Shown: positions 45,255 to 54,367 of the stretch, piece by piece
Layout: each line of letters opens with the position of its first letter
How positions within the stretch are numbered: the stretch's first letter is position 1
Assembly (NCBI RefSeq): GCF_000014885.1
Contig: NC_011566.1
Location: forward strand, 4,834,501 to 4,898,500
DNA length: 64,000 nt
Reading direction: 5' to 3'
Source: Shewanella piezotolerans WP3
GTDB taxonomy: Bacteria; Pseudomonadota; Gammaproteobacteria; Enterobacterales; Shewanellaceae
The notes under the pieces: generated by a model
What the model was told of the DNA's origin: nothing
What the model saw: only the letters and a program-made list of their open reading frames with translations
Database searches by the model: none
Program-made: the position numbers and the translations under genes

Positions 45255-46532
45255 CTAAATTCTCACTTGATCGTACTTATACCAAGCCACAATACTGCCT
45301 AGAATCGGTGTAATCCAAACCGCACTTTTCTCATCAGTATAAACTCGATAAAAATACAGCTCTTCATCGGTAATATCATGCTTTCTGATCGCCCTATAAA
45401 AATGCATTGCCGATGGGCTTACTGTCTCTGGCTTTATAAACTCCTTTTGGCTCAGCTGAACTTGGAACACATCAACCGCCATGCCGCTTATTTTCTGCTG
45501 ATACTGCTTAAAGGTGCCGCGAACTTTATATTTGATCGGCGTCGTTAAACAGTCTTCATCGGTGATACAGGTTGCCGAATAAAATTGACCGCTATCTTCC
45601 CCTTCATAGATCAAAGATAGGCTCAGATCTGCGCGGACTAACAGTTCGCCAGCCACAGGAAAATACACATCGGCATGGTAGTGATGCTCAGTGATGTCGC
45701 CATCACTGCTATCATGAGGAATAATGATTTTGTTATATCGAATACGCTTCTCAAGACGCTCTGAAAGCTCAGCAAACTGATTGATGTTTAGCCCTGCGGG
45801 ATTCGGATCTATCGCGGCTATATTCATTAATCCAAGACCAGAGCATTGGCCTTTTACAACATTAGGACAAACAGCCATAGAGTAGTTACGTCCGTCGGTC
45901 GCGGTAAAACCTTCAAAGTTTTTGAAATTATCTAGATGATTACTTTCGGGGGCAAGGTGCTTTTGCCACATAGAGTGGTGTAAATGCTCCACCTCGCTCT
46001 TATAAAACATCGGCACAATCTCTTTAGTGCCACCGATATTTAAAGGGATCTTCTTATCAGCATTCCACAAGCTACTATTCTTAACGCTGCGATGATAATC
46101 GCTGTTATACCAGCCAAAAAGGATCAGTAATAACACCAACACAATGCCGGCAATTTTTACCATCATCGAAACATCAATGAGTGCTGTTTTTATCGATTCA
46201 GCATCATTCACCGCTAACATCTTGATGTGAGATCGCTCTGAGATATGCAGCTCGTAGCCACGGCGAGCTACTGTTTTCAGCTGTACTTCAGGATAGTTTT
46301 CTAGCTTTTTACGTAAAGTGCTAATGCACTGAGTTAAAGATGTAGCCGCAACAACACGATCAGGCCAGCCTATCGCGAGCAGCTCTTCCTTTCCACACAC
46401 ACCATCAGCAATGAGTAACTGATGTAAAACCGCAGATTCTGAAAACGTCAAACTGATAGTCGTGTTCTTAACACGATCCATCAATTGTTTAGCCTGCTCA
46501 TCTAGCTCCAGATAAGGAGTAACTTTTAGCAA
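45255..46532 (-). CDS. ToxR/CadC-like membrane transcriptional regulator
   Basis: The 425-residue protein has an N-terminal winged helix of the OmpR/CadC type (residues about 25-105: SLTQCISTLRKKLENYPEVQLKTVARRGYEL), one membrane helix (about 126-143) and a large periplasmic domain with four cysteines. Such proteins sense periplasmic conditions and bind DNA directly. It stands at the downstream end of the sulfite-respiration island on the same strand; regulation of that island is only a possibility. It has no named close relative that I recognise. Confidence 0.82.
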   Translation of the reverse strand: MLKVTPYLELDEQAKQLMDRVKNTTISLTFSESAVLHQLLIADGVCGKEELLAIGWPDRVVAATSLTQCISTLRKKLENYPEVQLKTVARRGYELHISERSHIKMLAVNDAESIKTALIDVSMMVKIAGIVLVLLLILFGWYNSDYHRSVKNSSLWNADKKIPLNIGGTKEIVPMFYKSEVEHLHHSMWQKHLAPESNHLDNFKNFEGFTATDGRNYSMAVCPNVVKGQCSGLGLMNIAAIDPNPAGLNINQFAELSERLEKRIRYNKIIIPHDSSDGDITEHHYHADVYFPVAGELLVRADLSLSLIYEGEDSGQFYSATCITDEDCLTTPIKYKVRGTFKQYQQKISGMAVDVFQVQLSQKEFIKPETVSPSAMHFYRAIRKHDITDEELYFYRVYTDEKSAVWITPILGSIVAWYKYDQVRI

Positions 46533-46762
46533 GGTTAACCTCTTAGAATGTCGTCAATCGAGTAGGTCAATTAAACCTGCACATTACAATGGATTATCAA
46601 TGATAGGAACAATTTTTTCTGTGATTGTAACCTCAATTAGCTCGCAATAAATAATAGCTGCATGTCGTTGTTCACAAATTGAAAAATAATTAACATCACA
46701 CAAATTAGCACTCTCTAATTTTGCACTATCATGCCATACCCAAACTTATAAAAGGAAATGAT
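46533..46762. other. Region between nosY and the ToxR/CadC-like regulator
   Basis: 230 bp, AT-rich. It should contain the regulator's promoter and the end of the nosLDFY transcript. No strong terminator or protein site can be named; TGTGATTGTAACC near 46620 is only half a CRP motif. Confidence 0.35.
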
Positions 46763-47608
46763 TTATAGTGGTTTAGCACTAAATGATTTTTGCGAAATGA
46801 GCAGCAGTATACCAATCCAGCAAAACATTATCAGATACATGGCTGTTGCACTTAAATCAATATCAGCGATCATCGATAACGCCGCACCAGAGCTGTGATG
46901 TTCAAGTGCTACCAAGTTGATTGCTCGATAGAGATCAGTTGGGTTCAATGCGATAAGAATATTGAGTAACTGCTTGTCCATAAACCCCACATCAGATACC
47001 AACACGCTCAGCAATAATAGATCATAGATAAGTACCAATAAGAACCATACAAACAGCAAACCAGCGACGGCTTTTGCCTTTTCCGTTGCTCGCAAACTGA
47101 CGATATAACCGATTAAAATAAACGTCAGTGCCAGTAGATTACTACTCAAAATAAACTTAGCAAATACCTCCACCACTTGGCTGGCTGAATACTCGCTACC
47201 CGCAGCTAATAACAGCCCTGCTGTAGCGCCAAAAGCACAGCTAGTGGTAATAAACATCACCAAGCAGTGGCCTAAAAGTTTGCCCATTAATATTTGACTG
47301 CGACTGACTGGGTATGACAGCAGTAGCAGTAAAGTTCCCGCCTCCTGCTCACCAACAAAACTATCGTAACTAAGTAAAATTGCCGCTAAAGGAATTATGA
47401 ATACTGCGGTTGTTGAAAGGCTCGACATTAAATTAGCCAACGGAGGCAATGCCAACTCACCGGTGACCGCACTTCCTGCAAAGGTGACTGACAGAGATAG
47501 CATCATAAACATGCCTCCCATAAACAGTATCCAACGATTTCGTAAACTGTCCCGCAGCTCTTTACTAGCAATAACCCAAACTGGCGATGTTAACTGCATA
47601 CTAATCAT
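46763..47608 (-). CDS. nosY: NosY-like ABC-2 permease
   Basis: The 281-residue protein has six predicted membrane helices and the NosY-type N-terminal VIASKELRDSLRNRWILFMGGMF segment. It forms the membrane part of the NosDFY ABC complex, known from nitrous oxide reductase, where it helps supply copper or sulfur for copper-centre assembly. Here there is no nosZ; the neighbour is an octaheme sulfite reductase whose relatives carry a copper ion. Its start overlaps nosF by four bases (ATGA). Confidence 0.87.
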   Translation of the reverse strand: MISMQLTSPVWVIASKELRDSLRNRWILFMGGMFMMLSLSVTFAGSAVTGELALPPLANLMSSLSTTAVFIIPLAAILLSYDSFVGEQEAGTLLLLLSYPVSRSQILMGKLLGHCLVMFITTSCAFGATAGLLLAAGSEYSASQVVEVFAKFILSSNLLALTFILIGYIVSLRATEKAKAVAGLLFVWFLLVLIYDLLLLSVLVSDVGFMDKQLLNILIALNPTDLYRAINLVALEHHSSGAALSMIADIDLSATAMYLIMFCWIGILLLISQKSFSAKPL

Positions 47609-48597
47609 AATGGACTCTGACTCACCGTTGGACGAAGGAGTTGCTGTAGCGATTGTCGCCAGCTTTTCTGTGTTGTTGCCACAGCGTTTGACTCAGTTCT
47701 ATCGGGTTGCTGCAACATACAATGATGGTAAATAGACTCTAAACTTGGCTCGATAACACTAAAGTCACTGCACTGTTTTTGCTGTACCAAGTATTCCACT
47801 ACCGCGCTGCGCTCATCACTATCAACCAATAATTTTTGCCCTTGGCTAAATGAGGCTAAAAAGCTATCGCGCTGCACAATACTGGTAAAATCAGCAAGCT
47901 TTATTTGGCTTTTCAATCCACTCACTTGGCGTAACTCATCGAGTGTGCCACTGCCCACCCGGCGACCTTGAGCCAGTAGTAAAGCACTATCAAGATGCTT
48001 CTCTACCATCGACAATTCATGGGTGCAGACAATCACGGCGCAACCCTGCTGCTTGAGCGAATCTATTTTCTGATAAAGAAACTGCGACGCCTGTGGATCA
48101 AGTCCCACCGTTGGCTCATCAAGCAGTAAAATATCTGGCTGAGATAAAATAGCCTGAGCAACTCCTAAGCGTTGCTTCATCCCTTTTGAGTAGGTTTTTA
48201 ACGGTTTGTGCTGCGCATAACCGAGCTCAAACTCTTCAATTAATAGCTTTACTCGTGTGCTATTAATGCCTTTTAGCGCGGCGAAATAGCGCAACACTTC
48301 AAGACCAGTCAATTTGTCATAAAAGCTGACATCTTCGGGTAAATACCCCAGATTAACACTCGATTGATTAGGCTTATTGTTTACGACTAACTTACCTGTC
48401 GTTGGCTTTAGCAGCCCCAGAATCAACTTGATCAGACTCGATTTACCAGCACCATTGTGGCCAAGTAACGCAAGGGTTTGCCCCTGAAATATTTCGATAT
48501 TGATATCTTGCAATGCTTCGAAGTCACCAAAGCGTAAACCGACATGTTCAAGCCTTACAACCGGCTTTCCACTCAGGGAATTGAGGTTAGTGTTCAT
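47605..48597 (-). CDS. nosF: NosF-like ABC ATPase
   Basis: The 330-residue protein has Walker A GHNGAGKSS (residues about 46-54), the signature YSKGMKQRLGVAQA (about 142-155), Walker B LLLDEPTVGLDP and a switch histidine in CTHELSMVEKH. It powers the NosDFY transporter. It overlaps nosD by 11 bases and nosY by four, consistent with one translationally coupled operon. The C-terminal tail after residue 240 is longer than that of classical NosF proteins. Confidence 0.9.
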   Translation of the reverse strand: MNTNLNSLSGKPVVRLEHVGLRFGDFEALQDINIEIFQGQTLALLGHNGAGKSSLIKLILGLLKPTTGKLVVNNKPNQSSVNLGYLPEDVSFYDKLTGLEVLRYFAALKGINSTRVKLLIEEFELGYAQHKPLKTYSKGMKQRLGVAQAILSQPDILLLDEPTVGLDPQASQFLYQKIDSLKQQGCAVIVCTHELSMVEKHLDSALLLAQGRRVGSGTLDELRQVSGLKSQIKLADFTSIVQRDSFLASFSQGQKLLVDSDERSAVVEYLVQQKQCSDFSVIEPSLESIYHHCMLQQPDRTESNAVATTQKSWRQSLQQLLRPTVSQSPL

Positions 48598-49918
48598 AAA
48601 CGAGCTCGCTGGCAGAAGTTGTCAACTCGATTGCTTGGTTAATCTGAGTGGGTTGTATCAAAGGGAAATCATCTTTTATACCCGTAGCGGTAAATACCGT
48701 CATTTGTGATTCAACCCAACGTAATAATGACACTACAGGGCTATTCATCAAAAACTTAGCCTCTGGATAGCGCCAGAACAATTTGTCCATAGAGTCATTA
48801 GGTTGATAGCTCTGATCACCGATCCCATCTTGAGTATGATCCCACCCCATATAACTGCTCCAATAGTTACCGCGCCCTTGTTGGCTCCACTGCAGTAGTT
48901 CATCGCCAACATACTTCACTTGGGTAAGGTTATTGATAAAGTTATTCTCATAAATACGATTCTTCTCTCCACCCATTGCCATCGCAATGCCAATATCACT
49001 CAAGGCAAACTCATTACCACGGATTTCATTATCTAACGCGCCATAAATAAACATTGCTCTGCCTTGATTACCTAAAGCTTCCTGACCTTGAGGATTATGA
49101 ATATTGCGCAGTACATTGAACTCAATACGTGCACCGTTGGTGATATTGAGCAGCACCCCATACTCAGTGGCATGCTCAGTTCGGTTATGATGCAAATACA
49201 CGAATTTAGAGCTCATTATCGCGTAACCACCACTGACATTTTCACTATGATTATCATAGGCTTCATCATGTTCGCTATACATGTAATGAATACCGTATTG
49301 CTGATGATAAAAGTGGTTATTTGTCACTAAACTACCTTTGCTAGATTCGATATAAACACCATCTCTAACGTGTTCAATGTGGTTAAACTCCGCCACGGCT
49401 TGCTGCACTCGATTAAGATGAATACCATCTCCCCTATCAAGCACATGTAATTGGGGATTACCGTGAATTTGGTTGTAACGTATTGCTAGTTGCTCACTAT
49501 GATCTGCACGGATCCCAAAACCAGCACCTTGTAGATTGTTGTGCATTATCTTGATATTTTTACTTTGTTCCATGATCAAAATACCCGCATCACGTTCATA
49601 CAGATCACTGCCCCAACTCTCAATTCTAAGCCCCTCAATCGTGACATCATTAGCACTGACTTTTATTGCACTGCCCAGCCCCTTGGCATCAATAATGGCA
49701 CCATGCTGGCCTTTAATTGTCAGCGCTTTGCCTATTTCAAAGTTTCCCTGATAACGGCCAGAATTTAAGATAATGGTGTCACCAATACCTGCTTGAGTTA
49801 ATTGATGCTGTAGGTCTTGGCTATTATTGACTGTCCATATCGCAGCCATCGAGTTGCTGCTTAGCATTGCGTTTGCAATCAACAAAATAGTAACCGGGAT
49901 AACAGCTAATTTAGTCAT
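48587..49918 (-). CDS. nosD: NosD-like periplasmic copper-processing protein
   Basis: About 443 residues with a signal peptide (MTKLAVIPVTILLIANAML) and a right-handed beta-helix of NosD/carbohydrate-binding type: repeated segments such as GNFEIGKALTIKGQHGAIID, NNKIMHNNLQGAG-like turns and NEIRGNEFALSDIGIAMAMG. NosD is the periplasmic partner of NosFY. The ATG at 49918 follows a GGTTAGGTG site and gives a normal signal peptide; a GTG at 49942 that overlaps nosL is the alternative. Confidence 0.88.
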   Translation of the reverse strand: MTKLAVIPVTILLIANAMLSSNSMAAIWTVNNSQDLQHQLTQAGIGDTIILNSGRYQGNFEIGKALTIKGQHGAIIDAKGLGSAIKVSANDVTIEGLRIESWGSDLYERDAGILIMEQSKNIKIMHNNLQGAGFGIRADHSEQLAIRYNQIHGNPQLHVLDRGDGIHLNRVQQAVAEFNHIEHVRDGVYIESSKGSLVTNNHFYHQQYGIHYMYSEHDEAYDNHSENVSGGYAIMSSKFVYLHHNRTEHATEYGVLLNITNGARIEFNVLRNIHNPQGQEALGNQGRAMFIYGALDNEIRGNEFALSDIGIAMAMGGEKNRIYENNFINNLTQVKYVGDELLQWSQQGRGNYWSSYMGWDHTQDGIGDQSYQPNDSMDKLFWRYPEAKFLMNSPVVSLLRWVESQMTVFTATGIKDDFPLIQPTQINQAIELTTSASELVYEH

Positions 49919-49938
49919 AGCACCTAACCTAGTTCTGC

Positions 49939-50424
49939 TCACTCACCAGCAAGCAAGTTGGTATCAATTTGATCATAACTAAGCACAATACCGCCTAACT
50001 CTTCGGCAAATTTTAACGCTGCCTCTTTAGTACCAAAGCTGGCCACTGCAGGCCCCATAACTGCTTTCATGCTACTGCCGTAGACATACCAAGCGGTTTT
50101 AGCATCAATAAAAGCACTATCTTGTGGGGCGGCCCAATCGGTTATCGCCATGTCATGCACAAACAATTGAGTGACCTGACGCTTGTTTTCACTTTGCAGT
50201 ACAAAATTGAACATATCGCGAGTCGAGCAGAACTTTGGAGTTACCAGCTGACCTTTCAAATGAACTTGTCCTTTAGGGCCAGGGTATTTCTTAATCATCA
50301 TGCCGCACATATGACAGCGGTCATGGTCATGAATAGCAGGTGCTTCTATAACCATGTTGTCATCGGCACCTTGACTACAAGCAAATAACAAAGGCAGTAG
50401 TAGCAAGCACAAGAATTTTTTCAT
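49939..50424 (-). CDS. nosL: NosL-like copper chaperone lipoprotein
   Basis: About 161 residues: a lipoprotein signal (LPLLFAC), then CHMCGMMIKKYPGPKGQV, the Cu(I)-binding MCGM-type motif of NosL (residues about 36-43), and the family's C-terminal FAEELGG segment. NosL delivers Cu(I) to nitrous oxide reductase; a NosL-type protein (MccL) also belongs to the sulfite-reductase gene cluster of Wolinella succinogenes. It is therefore a good candidate to load copper into SirA. It starts the nosLDFY block, and the ATG at 50424 is preceded by GAGG. Confidence 0.9.
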   Translation of the reverse strand: MKKFLCLLLLPLLFACSQGADDNMVIEAPAIHDHDRCHMCGMMIKKYPGPKGQVHLKGQLVTPKFCSTRDMFNFVLQSENKRQVTQLFVHDMAITDWAAPQDSAFIDAKTAWYVYGSSMKAVMGPAVASFGTKEAALKFAEELGGIVLSYDQIDTNLLAGE

Positions 50425-50470
50425 CAATAACCTCAGTTTCTCTTTTACAATATCTAGCTAACTTTCGGTA

Positions 50471-50514
50471 CAACACCCAATTGCAACCCTGCAGGGGCGG
50501 CGCAATTGGGGTTG
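50471..50514 (-). other. Intercistronic hairpin between sirD and nosL
   Basis: CAAC-A-CCCAATTGC (50471-50484) pairs with GCAATTGGGGTTG (50502-50514), a strong stem without a following T run on the minus strand. It may protect or partly terminate the sir transcript before the nosLDFY block. Confidence 0.6.
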
Positions 50515-50547
50515 ACCTACTCGCATCAGTCAAACGAACTTTGAACA

Positions 50548-51495
50548 TTAAATGGCAAAGTTTTGTCCCGCGTACAAGATGAATAAACGCAAACACATCA
50601 TGCCTGTCACAGCACAAACACCTGAAGCGTAAAACGCCTTAGCTGAATGGCTAAACGACTTACTGGTCGCAAAGTTCAGCAGCAGTGGACCGGCAAAACC
50701 AATTCCAATCACACCGAACCAAAACACATTAGCCCACTCGCCTGTATGGAACGCGGCGAACGCACTTTGTGCACCCGCATTGCCCGTCATCAACGAGGTA
50801 GCAATCATGAAAATGAACATGGCTTCAGCAAACATGATGGGCCACTCAGCACCATGTAACAGCTTCATATCTTGGCTATGCAGATCTTCTTTAAAGAGTG
50901 ATACCGCCAGCATTTTTGCTGATGCTGCACCAGCCGAGATCCCAGACGCAATAAATAACGCCGGTAATACCGAGGTATTGATAATCGGGAAACGGATAAG
51001 CGCAGAGATAAGGAAACCTGTATAAGCACACACAGATAACGCCAATATCAGCACCATCACTTCCATCGGCTTACGCACTGCTTTTAGCTTTTCAATGACT
51101 GGCATTAACACTTTGAGTGCTGGAATGGCGCGTAGCTCATCTTCCAATGCTAATAGTGCAATAATCGCCGTTAGCGGAATATAAGCCGTCAACGCAATCA
51201 CACCAATCGACATGACTGAGTTGAGGTTGTAGTACACTAGAATTCGCCAGAAAAACAGCGGATTAGTTAGGTCTAAAACCAAACACAACATGCCTAAGCT
51301 GATAGTGACAAATGAGATTATCGCCGCTGCTTTGTAAAAAGCGGTATTCTCAGTCTGCTTTTTATAAAAACGGATAAATATCGCGGTGGCTAGCGCACCA
51401 CCGGAAATTCCCGCAAAAAACAGATAAACCGCAATCGGCCAAGGCCAAGCAATGCCTTGTGACAAGCCCATGGTAAAATCAATAGTTCCATCCAT
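50548..51495 (-). CDS. sirD: SirD: NrfD/PsrC-like quinol dehydrogenase membrane subunit
   Basis: The 315-residue protein has eight to nine hydrophobic helices and the NrfD/PsrC fold, beginning WPWPIAVYLFFAGISGGALATAIF. With SirC it oxidises menaquinol and passes electrons to the periplasmic sulfite reductase; in S. oneidensis SirCD was shown to replace CymA in part (established knowledge). It is three bases downstream of sirC. Confidence 0.93.
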   Translation of the reverse strand: MDGTIDFTMGLSQGIAWPWPIAVYLFFAGISGGALATAIFIRFYKKQTENTAFYKAAAIISFVTISLGMLCLVLDLTNPLFFWRILVYYNLNSVMSIGVIALTAYIPLTAIIALLALEDELRAIPALKVLMPVIEKLKAVRKPMEVMVLILALSVCAYTGFLISALIRFPIINTSVLPALFIASGISAGAASAKMLAVSLFKEDLHSQDMKLLHGAEWPIMFAEAMFIFMIATSLMTGNAGAQSAFAAFHTGEWANVFWFGVIGIGFAGPLLLNFATSKSFSHSAKAFYASGVCAVTGMMCLRLFILYAGQNFAI

Positions 51496-51497
51496 TG

Positions 51498-52202
51498 CTA
51501 CACCCCTAACTTAACAATTGGTATGTATCGCAAGCTAGGTTCGGTACCAAACCCAGGCTTGATCCGCACAGAATCCTTCACTCTTAATAATTTGCTGACA
51601 TAAGAGGTTGGGTCATTGGCATCACCAAAAATCAGTGCATCATAACGACACTGCTGCACACAAGCTGGAAGCTCACCCTTCGACAACTTAGTGTTTAAAC
51701 AGAAATCACAGTTATCAGCAACATCAGTCTCTTTGTTGATGAAACGTGCATCATATGGACAAGCGCCAATACAGTACTTACAGCCCGCACACTTAGATGC
51801 ATCCATCGTCACTATGCCCGTCTTCTCATCTCGATGAGCAGCGCCCGTTGGGCAGACAGTGACACAAGGAGCGTTCTTACATTGCTGACACGAAACTCGT
51901 ACATATTTGCGTTCACAGTCGCAGTTCTTCTTGCCACAGTGCGGACAAGTTTCACCTGCAACTCCACCTGATTGCTGCTCCATGATCATCCGTGATTTGC
52001 CATCAGGGAGATTATTGGTAACGTTACAAGCGTCCTTACACTCGCCACAACCAGTACATTTATTTTGATCAAACACCATCACATAATGGGGTTTATTTGC
52101 ATCTGACTCCTCTTCGATAGAACTGCACCCTAAGGGCGCTATTATCAAAGAGCTGGCTCCTAAACATTTAAGGAACCTCCGTCTCTCTATATTTTCACTC
52201 AC
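51498..52202 (-). CDS. sirC: SirC: Tat-exported four-cluster ferredoxin
   Basis: The protein (about 234 residues) has a twin-arginine signal (RRRFLKCLG) followed by cysteines for four [4Fe-4S] clusters: CTGCGECKDAC, CQQCKNAPCVTVC, CAGCKYCIGACPY and CDFCLN...CVQQC, as in NrfC/DmsB-type subunits. An insert with CPHCGKKNCDC (about residues 83-93) adds four more cysteines, perhaps a zinc or rubredoxin-like site. It transfers electrons from SirD to SirA. GGAGG stands five bases before a GTG at 52202, which is preferred to the ATG at 52214. Confidence 0.93.
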   Translation of the reverse strand: MSENIERRRFLKCLGASSLIIAPLGCSSIEEESDANKPHYVMVFDQNKCTGCGECKDACNVTNNLPDGKSRMIMEQQSGGVAGETCPHCGKKNCDCERKYVRVSCQQCKNAPCVTVCPTGAAHRDEKTGIVTMDASKCAGCKYCIGACPYDARFINKETDVADNCDFCLNTKLSKGELPACVQQCRYDALIFGDANDPTSYVSKLLRVKDSVRIKPGFGTEPSLRYIPIVKLGV

Positions 52203-52255
52203 AGCATCCTCCATCTATCAGCTATCTTGCTGACCTATTTTTTATTGGTGTGACT

Positions 52256-52972
52256 TTACTCAGATGCAGTCACTGAACGATTAGCTATTTTTTGCTCGGT
52301 TTTTAAAATTGCATTATTAATTGGAGCTCGATTAAAGCGTTGGCTTTGACTGCGTAGCAGCAATTGCCAGTGAGTGATTGCAGTTTCATACTCTTGATTA
52401 AGGTATGCATCGGTAGCAATAAGTAACTGAGATTGAAACTCAAATTCGTCCAGTGCTAGCGCTCTAGCCAGCACTAATTTAGTTTCGATACTCATCTCAC
52501 GGTTGTCGCGGTAGTACATAGCAGTGGCTTTCATCCCTAACGTGTTAGCGTCATCACCAGTGATGCTCAGTAAGTCATTTAAGGTTGCTATCGATTGGGC
52601 ATATAAGCCGCCCTCTGCGTACGATTGAGCTAAAGTTAATAATGCAATTTCATTGTTAGGTTGCTCATTTACTTTTCGTGCGTTCTTATTGATATCTGCG
52701 GCGATCAGATAATCAATGTTCTCGTCAATGACTCCTTTATCCCATTCACTAAATCGCCCTATCTGGCTGTAAACCATCAAGGGAATGATTAACATCACTA
52801 AAGAGATTGCTGCTGGTACCGCTCCGTTAAAAGCTCGTCCCTTAGCAGTCGACGCAGCCTCCTGGCTCGCTAGCGCAGTACGTTTGAGATGATGAGCTTG
52901 AAGGTGATGGCCCCAAACACACGCAATAACGCTAACCAGACAAAAACCAATACCAACAGCAAGACTACTCAT
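52256..52972 (-). CDS. CcmI/NrfG-like TPR protein
   Basis: The 238-residue protein has two membrane helices (about residues 4-21 and 51-68) and a tetratricopeptide region (about 100-210: NNEIALLTLAQSYAEGGLYAQSIATLNDLL). This is the CcmI/CcmH-C-terminal/NrfG type of apocytochrome chaperone, which presents the CXnCH motif to the heme lyase. Its place among SirA genes, and the CcmF/CcmH genes across the divergent promoter, suggests a dedicated role for SirA heme attachment. Confidence 0.85.
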   Translation of the reverse strand: MSSLAVGIGFCLVSVIACVWGHHLQAHHLKRTALASQEAASTAKGRAFNGAVPAAISLVMLIIPLMVYSQIGRFSEWDKGVIDENIDYLIAADINKNARKVNEQPNNEIALLTLAQSYAEGGLYAQSIATLNDLLSITGDDANTLGMKATAMYYRDNREMSIETKLVLARALALDEFEFQSQLLIATDAYLNQEYETAITHWQLLLRSQSQRFNRAPINNAILKTEQKIANRSVTASE

Positions 52973-53014
52973 AGTGACTCTCTAATTTGTTTTAACTTGT
53001 TGAGTACGTGGCGA

Positions 53015-53806
53015 CTAATGCCCGCTACCCGACCCCATCATGCCACCCATACCCATGCCGCTTAATCCCATGCCATGCGCGTTCTCACCTGGCGCTTCAA
53101 CTTTAACCAGCTCAACTTCGAACACTAATGTTGAGCTAGGTGGAATAATGCCAACCTGCTTTGTGCTATAAGCAAGCTCTGATGGGATAGTGAATTTATA
53201 GGTCGCTCCTTCATTCATCAGCGGGATCCCTTCCTGCCAGCCTTCAATAACACTCATGAGTGCAAAGCGGTTTGGTTCGTCACGCTCATAAGAATTGTCA
53301 AACTCAGTACCGTCTATCAAGTAACCTTTGTAATGCACAGTAACCACGTCTTCAGGATTAGGTTTACGTCCCTCACCTTCTACAACGACTTGATACTGCA
53401 AGCCAGAATCGGTAACGATGACACCGGCTTGTTTTTTGTTATTAGCGAGGTAGCTACTGCCTGCGGTCATGTTTTCTAGTGCGATGCGCTCATTAGCCGC
53501 TTCTTTAGCAGCATTTAATTGCTCTGCGCGTTGATTCAGATAAGTTAAAATCTCTTCATCTGAATATTGTGTTTTGTTTTGCAGGGCATCTACCACCCCT
53601 TCAATCACTCGCTCAACATCCACTTCGGCACCCAACTCTGTTTGAGAGTAGATCTGGCTAGAAAGATACTTGCCTAAAGAGGCGCCAATACTGTAAGACT
53701 CTTTTTGAACTTCAGTATTGAGTGGTGTATTTGCCATGCTGCTTGCAGAAATAAATAGTGAAAGACCTGCTACAACAGCGAGGGAAGTTTTAGTAATTTT
53801 TGTCAT
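53015..53806 (-). CDS. FKBP-type peptidyl-prolyl isomerase with Met/His-rich tail
   Basis: About 263 residues: signal peptide, a helical dimerisation domain (about 30-130, QKESYSIGASLGKYLSS), an FKBP domain (about 140-240: VTVHYKGYLIDGTEFDNSYERDEP) and a C-terminal tail of about 20 residues rich in Met, Gly and His (GMGLSGMGMGGMMGSGSGH). It resembles FkpA/Mip. The tail is unlike the parent family and is reminiscent of Met-rich copper-binding segments. The ATG at 53806 is better spaced from the GAG than the one at 53815. It lies between the rhodanese and TPR genes. Confidence 0.88.
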   Translation of the reverse strand: MTKITKTSLAVVAGLSLFISASSMANTPLNTEVQKESYSIGASLGKYLSSQIYSQTELGAEVDVERVIEGVVDALQNKTQYSDEEILTYLNQRAEQLNAAKEAANERIALENMTAGSSYLANNKKQAGVIVTDSGLQYQVVVEGEGRKPNPEDVVTVHYKGYLIDGTEFDNSYERDEPNRFALMSVIEGWQEGIPLMNEGATYKFTIPSELAYSTKQVGIIPPSSTLVFEVELVKVEAPGENAHGMGLSGMGMGGMMGSGSGH

Positions 53807-53866
53807 TTTTATCATCTCATTTAGGAAAATTAATATTCACGAAATTGATTGCCAAAGATCCATCTT

Positions 53867-54295
53867 CTATGGTTTTTCAATCACTCGGTTTGATAGTCGC
53901 CAGCCATATATCCCATCTGGCATCTGCTTCACATTGGTATACCCCATTTTCATCACCGCTCTTGCTGCAATCTCACTGGCATTACAGATACGGTTGGCGC
54001 AGTAAAAAACCATTGGTGTGTCTTTCTTTTCTGGTAGTAGCGTTCTCCAATCTTGAATATTGAAATAGATAGCGCCGGGGATGTATCCCTCAGCCCACAA
54101 CTCCAAAGTATTAACATCAAAGAAAGTCACTCCACCTTGCTCCAATAACATCTCAGCTTCGCGCATGGTGATAGTATTGAGCTGATGCTCATATCTTGGT
54201 GCTGGTGCCATTTCGCTGCCGCCACCTGCTAAACAGCTTGCCGAACTTGCGACTAATGTCAGTGTTACCAGTATTTGACCCAGTGCTTTTTTCAT
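53867..54295 (-). CDS. Periplasmic rhodanese-like protein
   Basis: The 142-residue protein has a signal peptide (MKKALGQILVTLTLVASSASCLA) and a single rhodanese domain with VTFFDVNTLELWAEGYIPGA and the active-site loop FYCANRICNAS (catalytic Cys about 101). Secreted rhodaneses move sulfane sulfur; here it may handle persulfide arising from sulfite reduction, or help cytochrome thiols. It follows sirA after 72 bp that contain a perfect hairpin. Confidence 0.87.
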   Translation of the reverse strand: MKKALGQILVTLTLVASSASCLAGGGSEMAPAPRYEHQLNTITMREAEMLLEQGGVTFFDVNTLELWAEGYIPGAIYFNIQDWRTLLPEKKDTPMVFYCANRICNASEIAARAVMKMGYTNVKQMPDGIYGWRLSNRVIEKP

Positions 54296-54313
54296 CTCAT
54301 CCCTCTCTTAATA

Positions 54314-54349
54314 CCTCGACACCTTCCGGTACTTAATCCAGTGTCGAGG
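54314..54349 (-). other. Intercistronic hairpin after sirA
   Basis: Perfect 9-bp inverted repeat CCTCGACAC / GTGTCGAGG (54314-54322 and 54341-54349), 18-base loop, no following T run on the minus strand. It sits between the sirA stop and the rhodanese start, a place where a hairpin can raise sirA mRNA stability relative to downstream genes. Confidence 0.65.
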
Positions 54350-54367
54350 TTATTAAAGGCCTATCGC

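Noticed and set aside
46763..50424. Nitrous oxide respiration locus
   Set aside because: nosZ and nosR are absent; the block follows sirCD and is better explained as copper supply for SirA.
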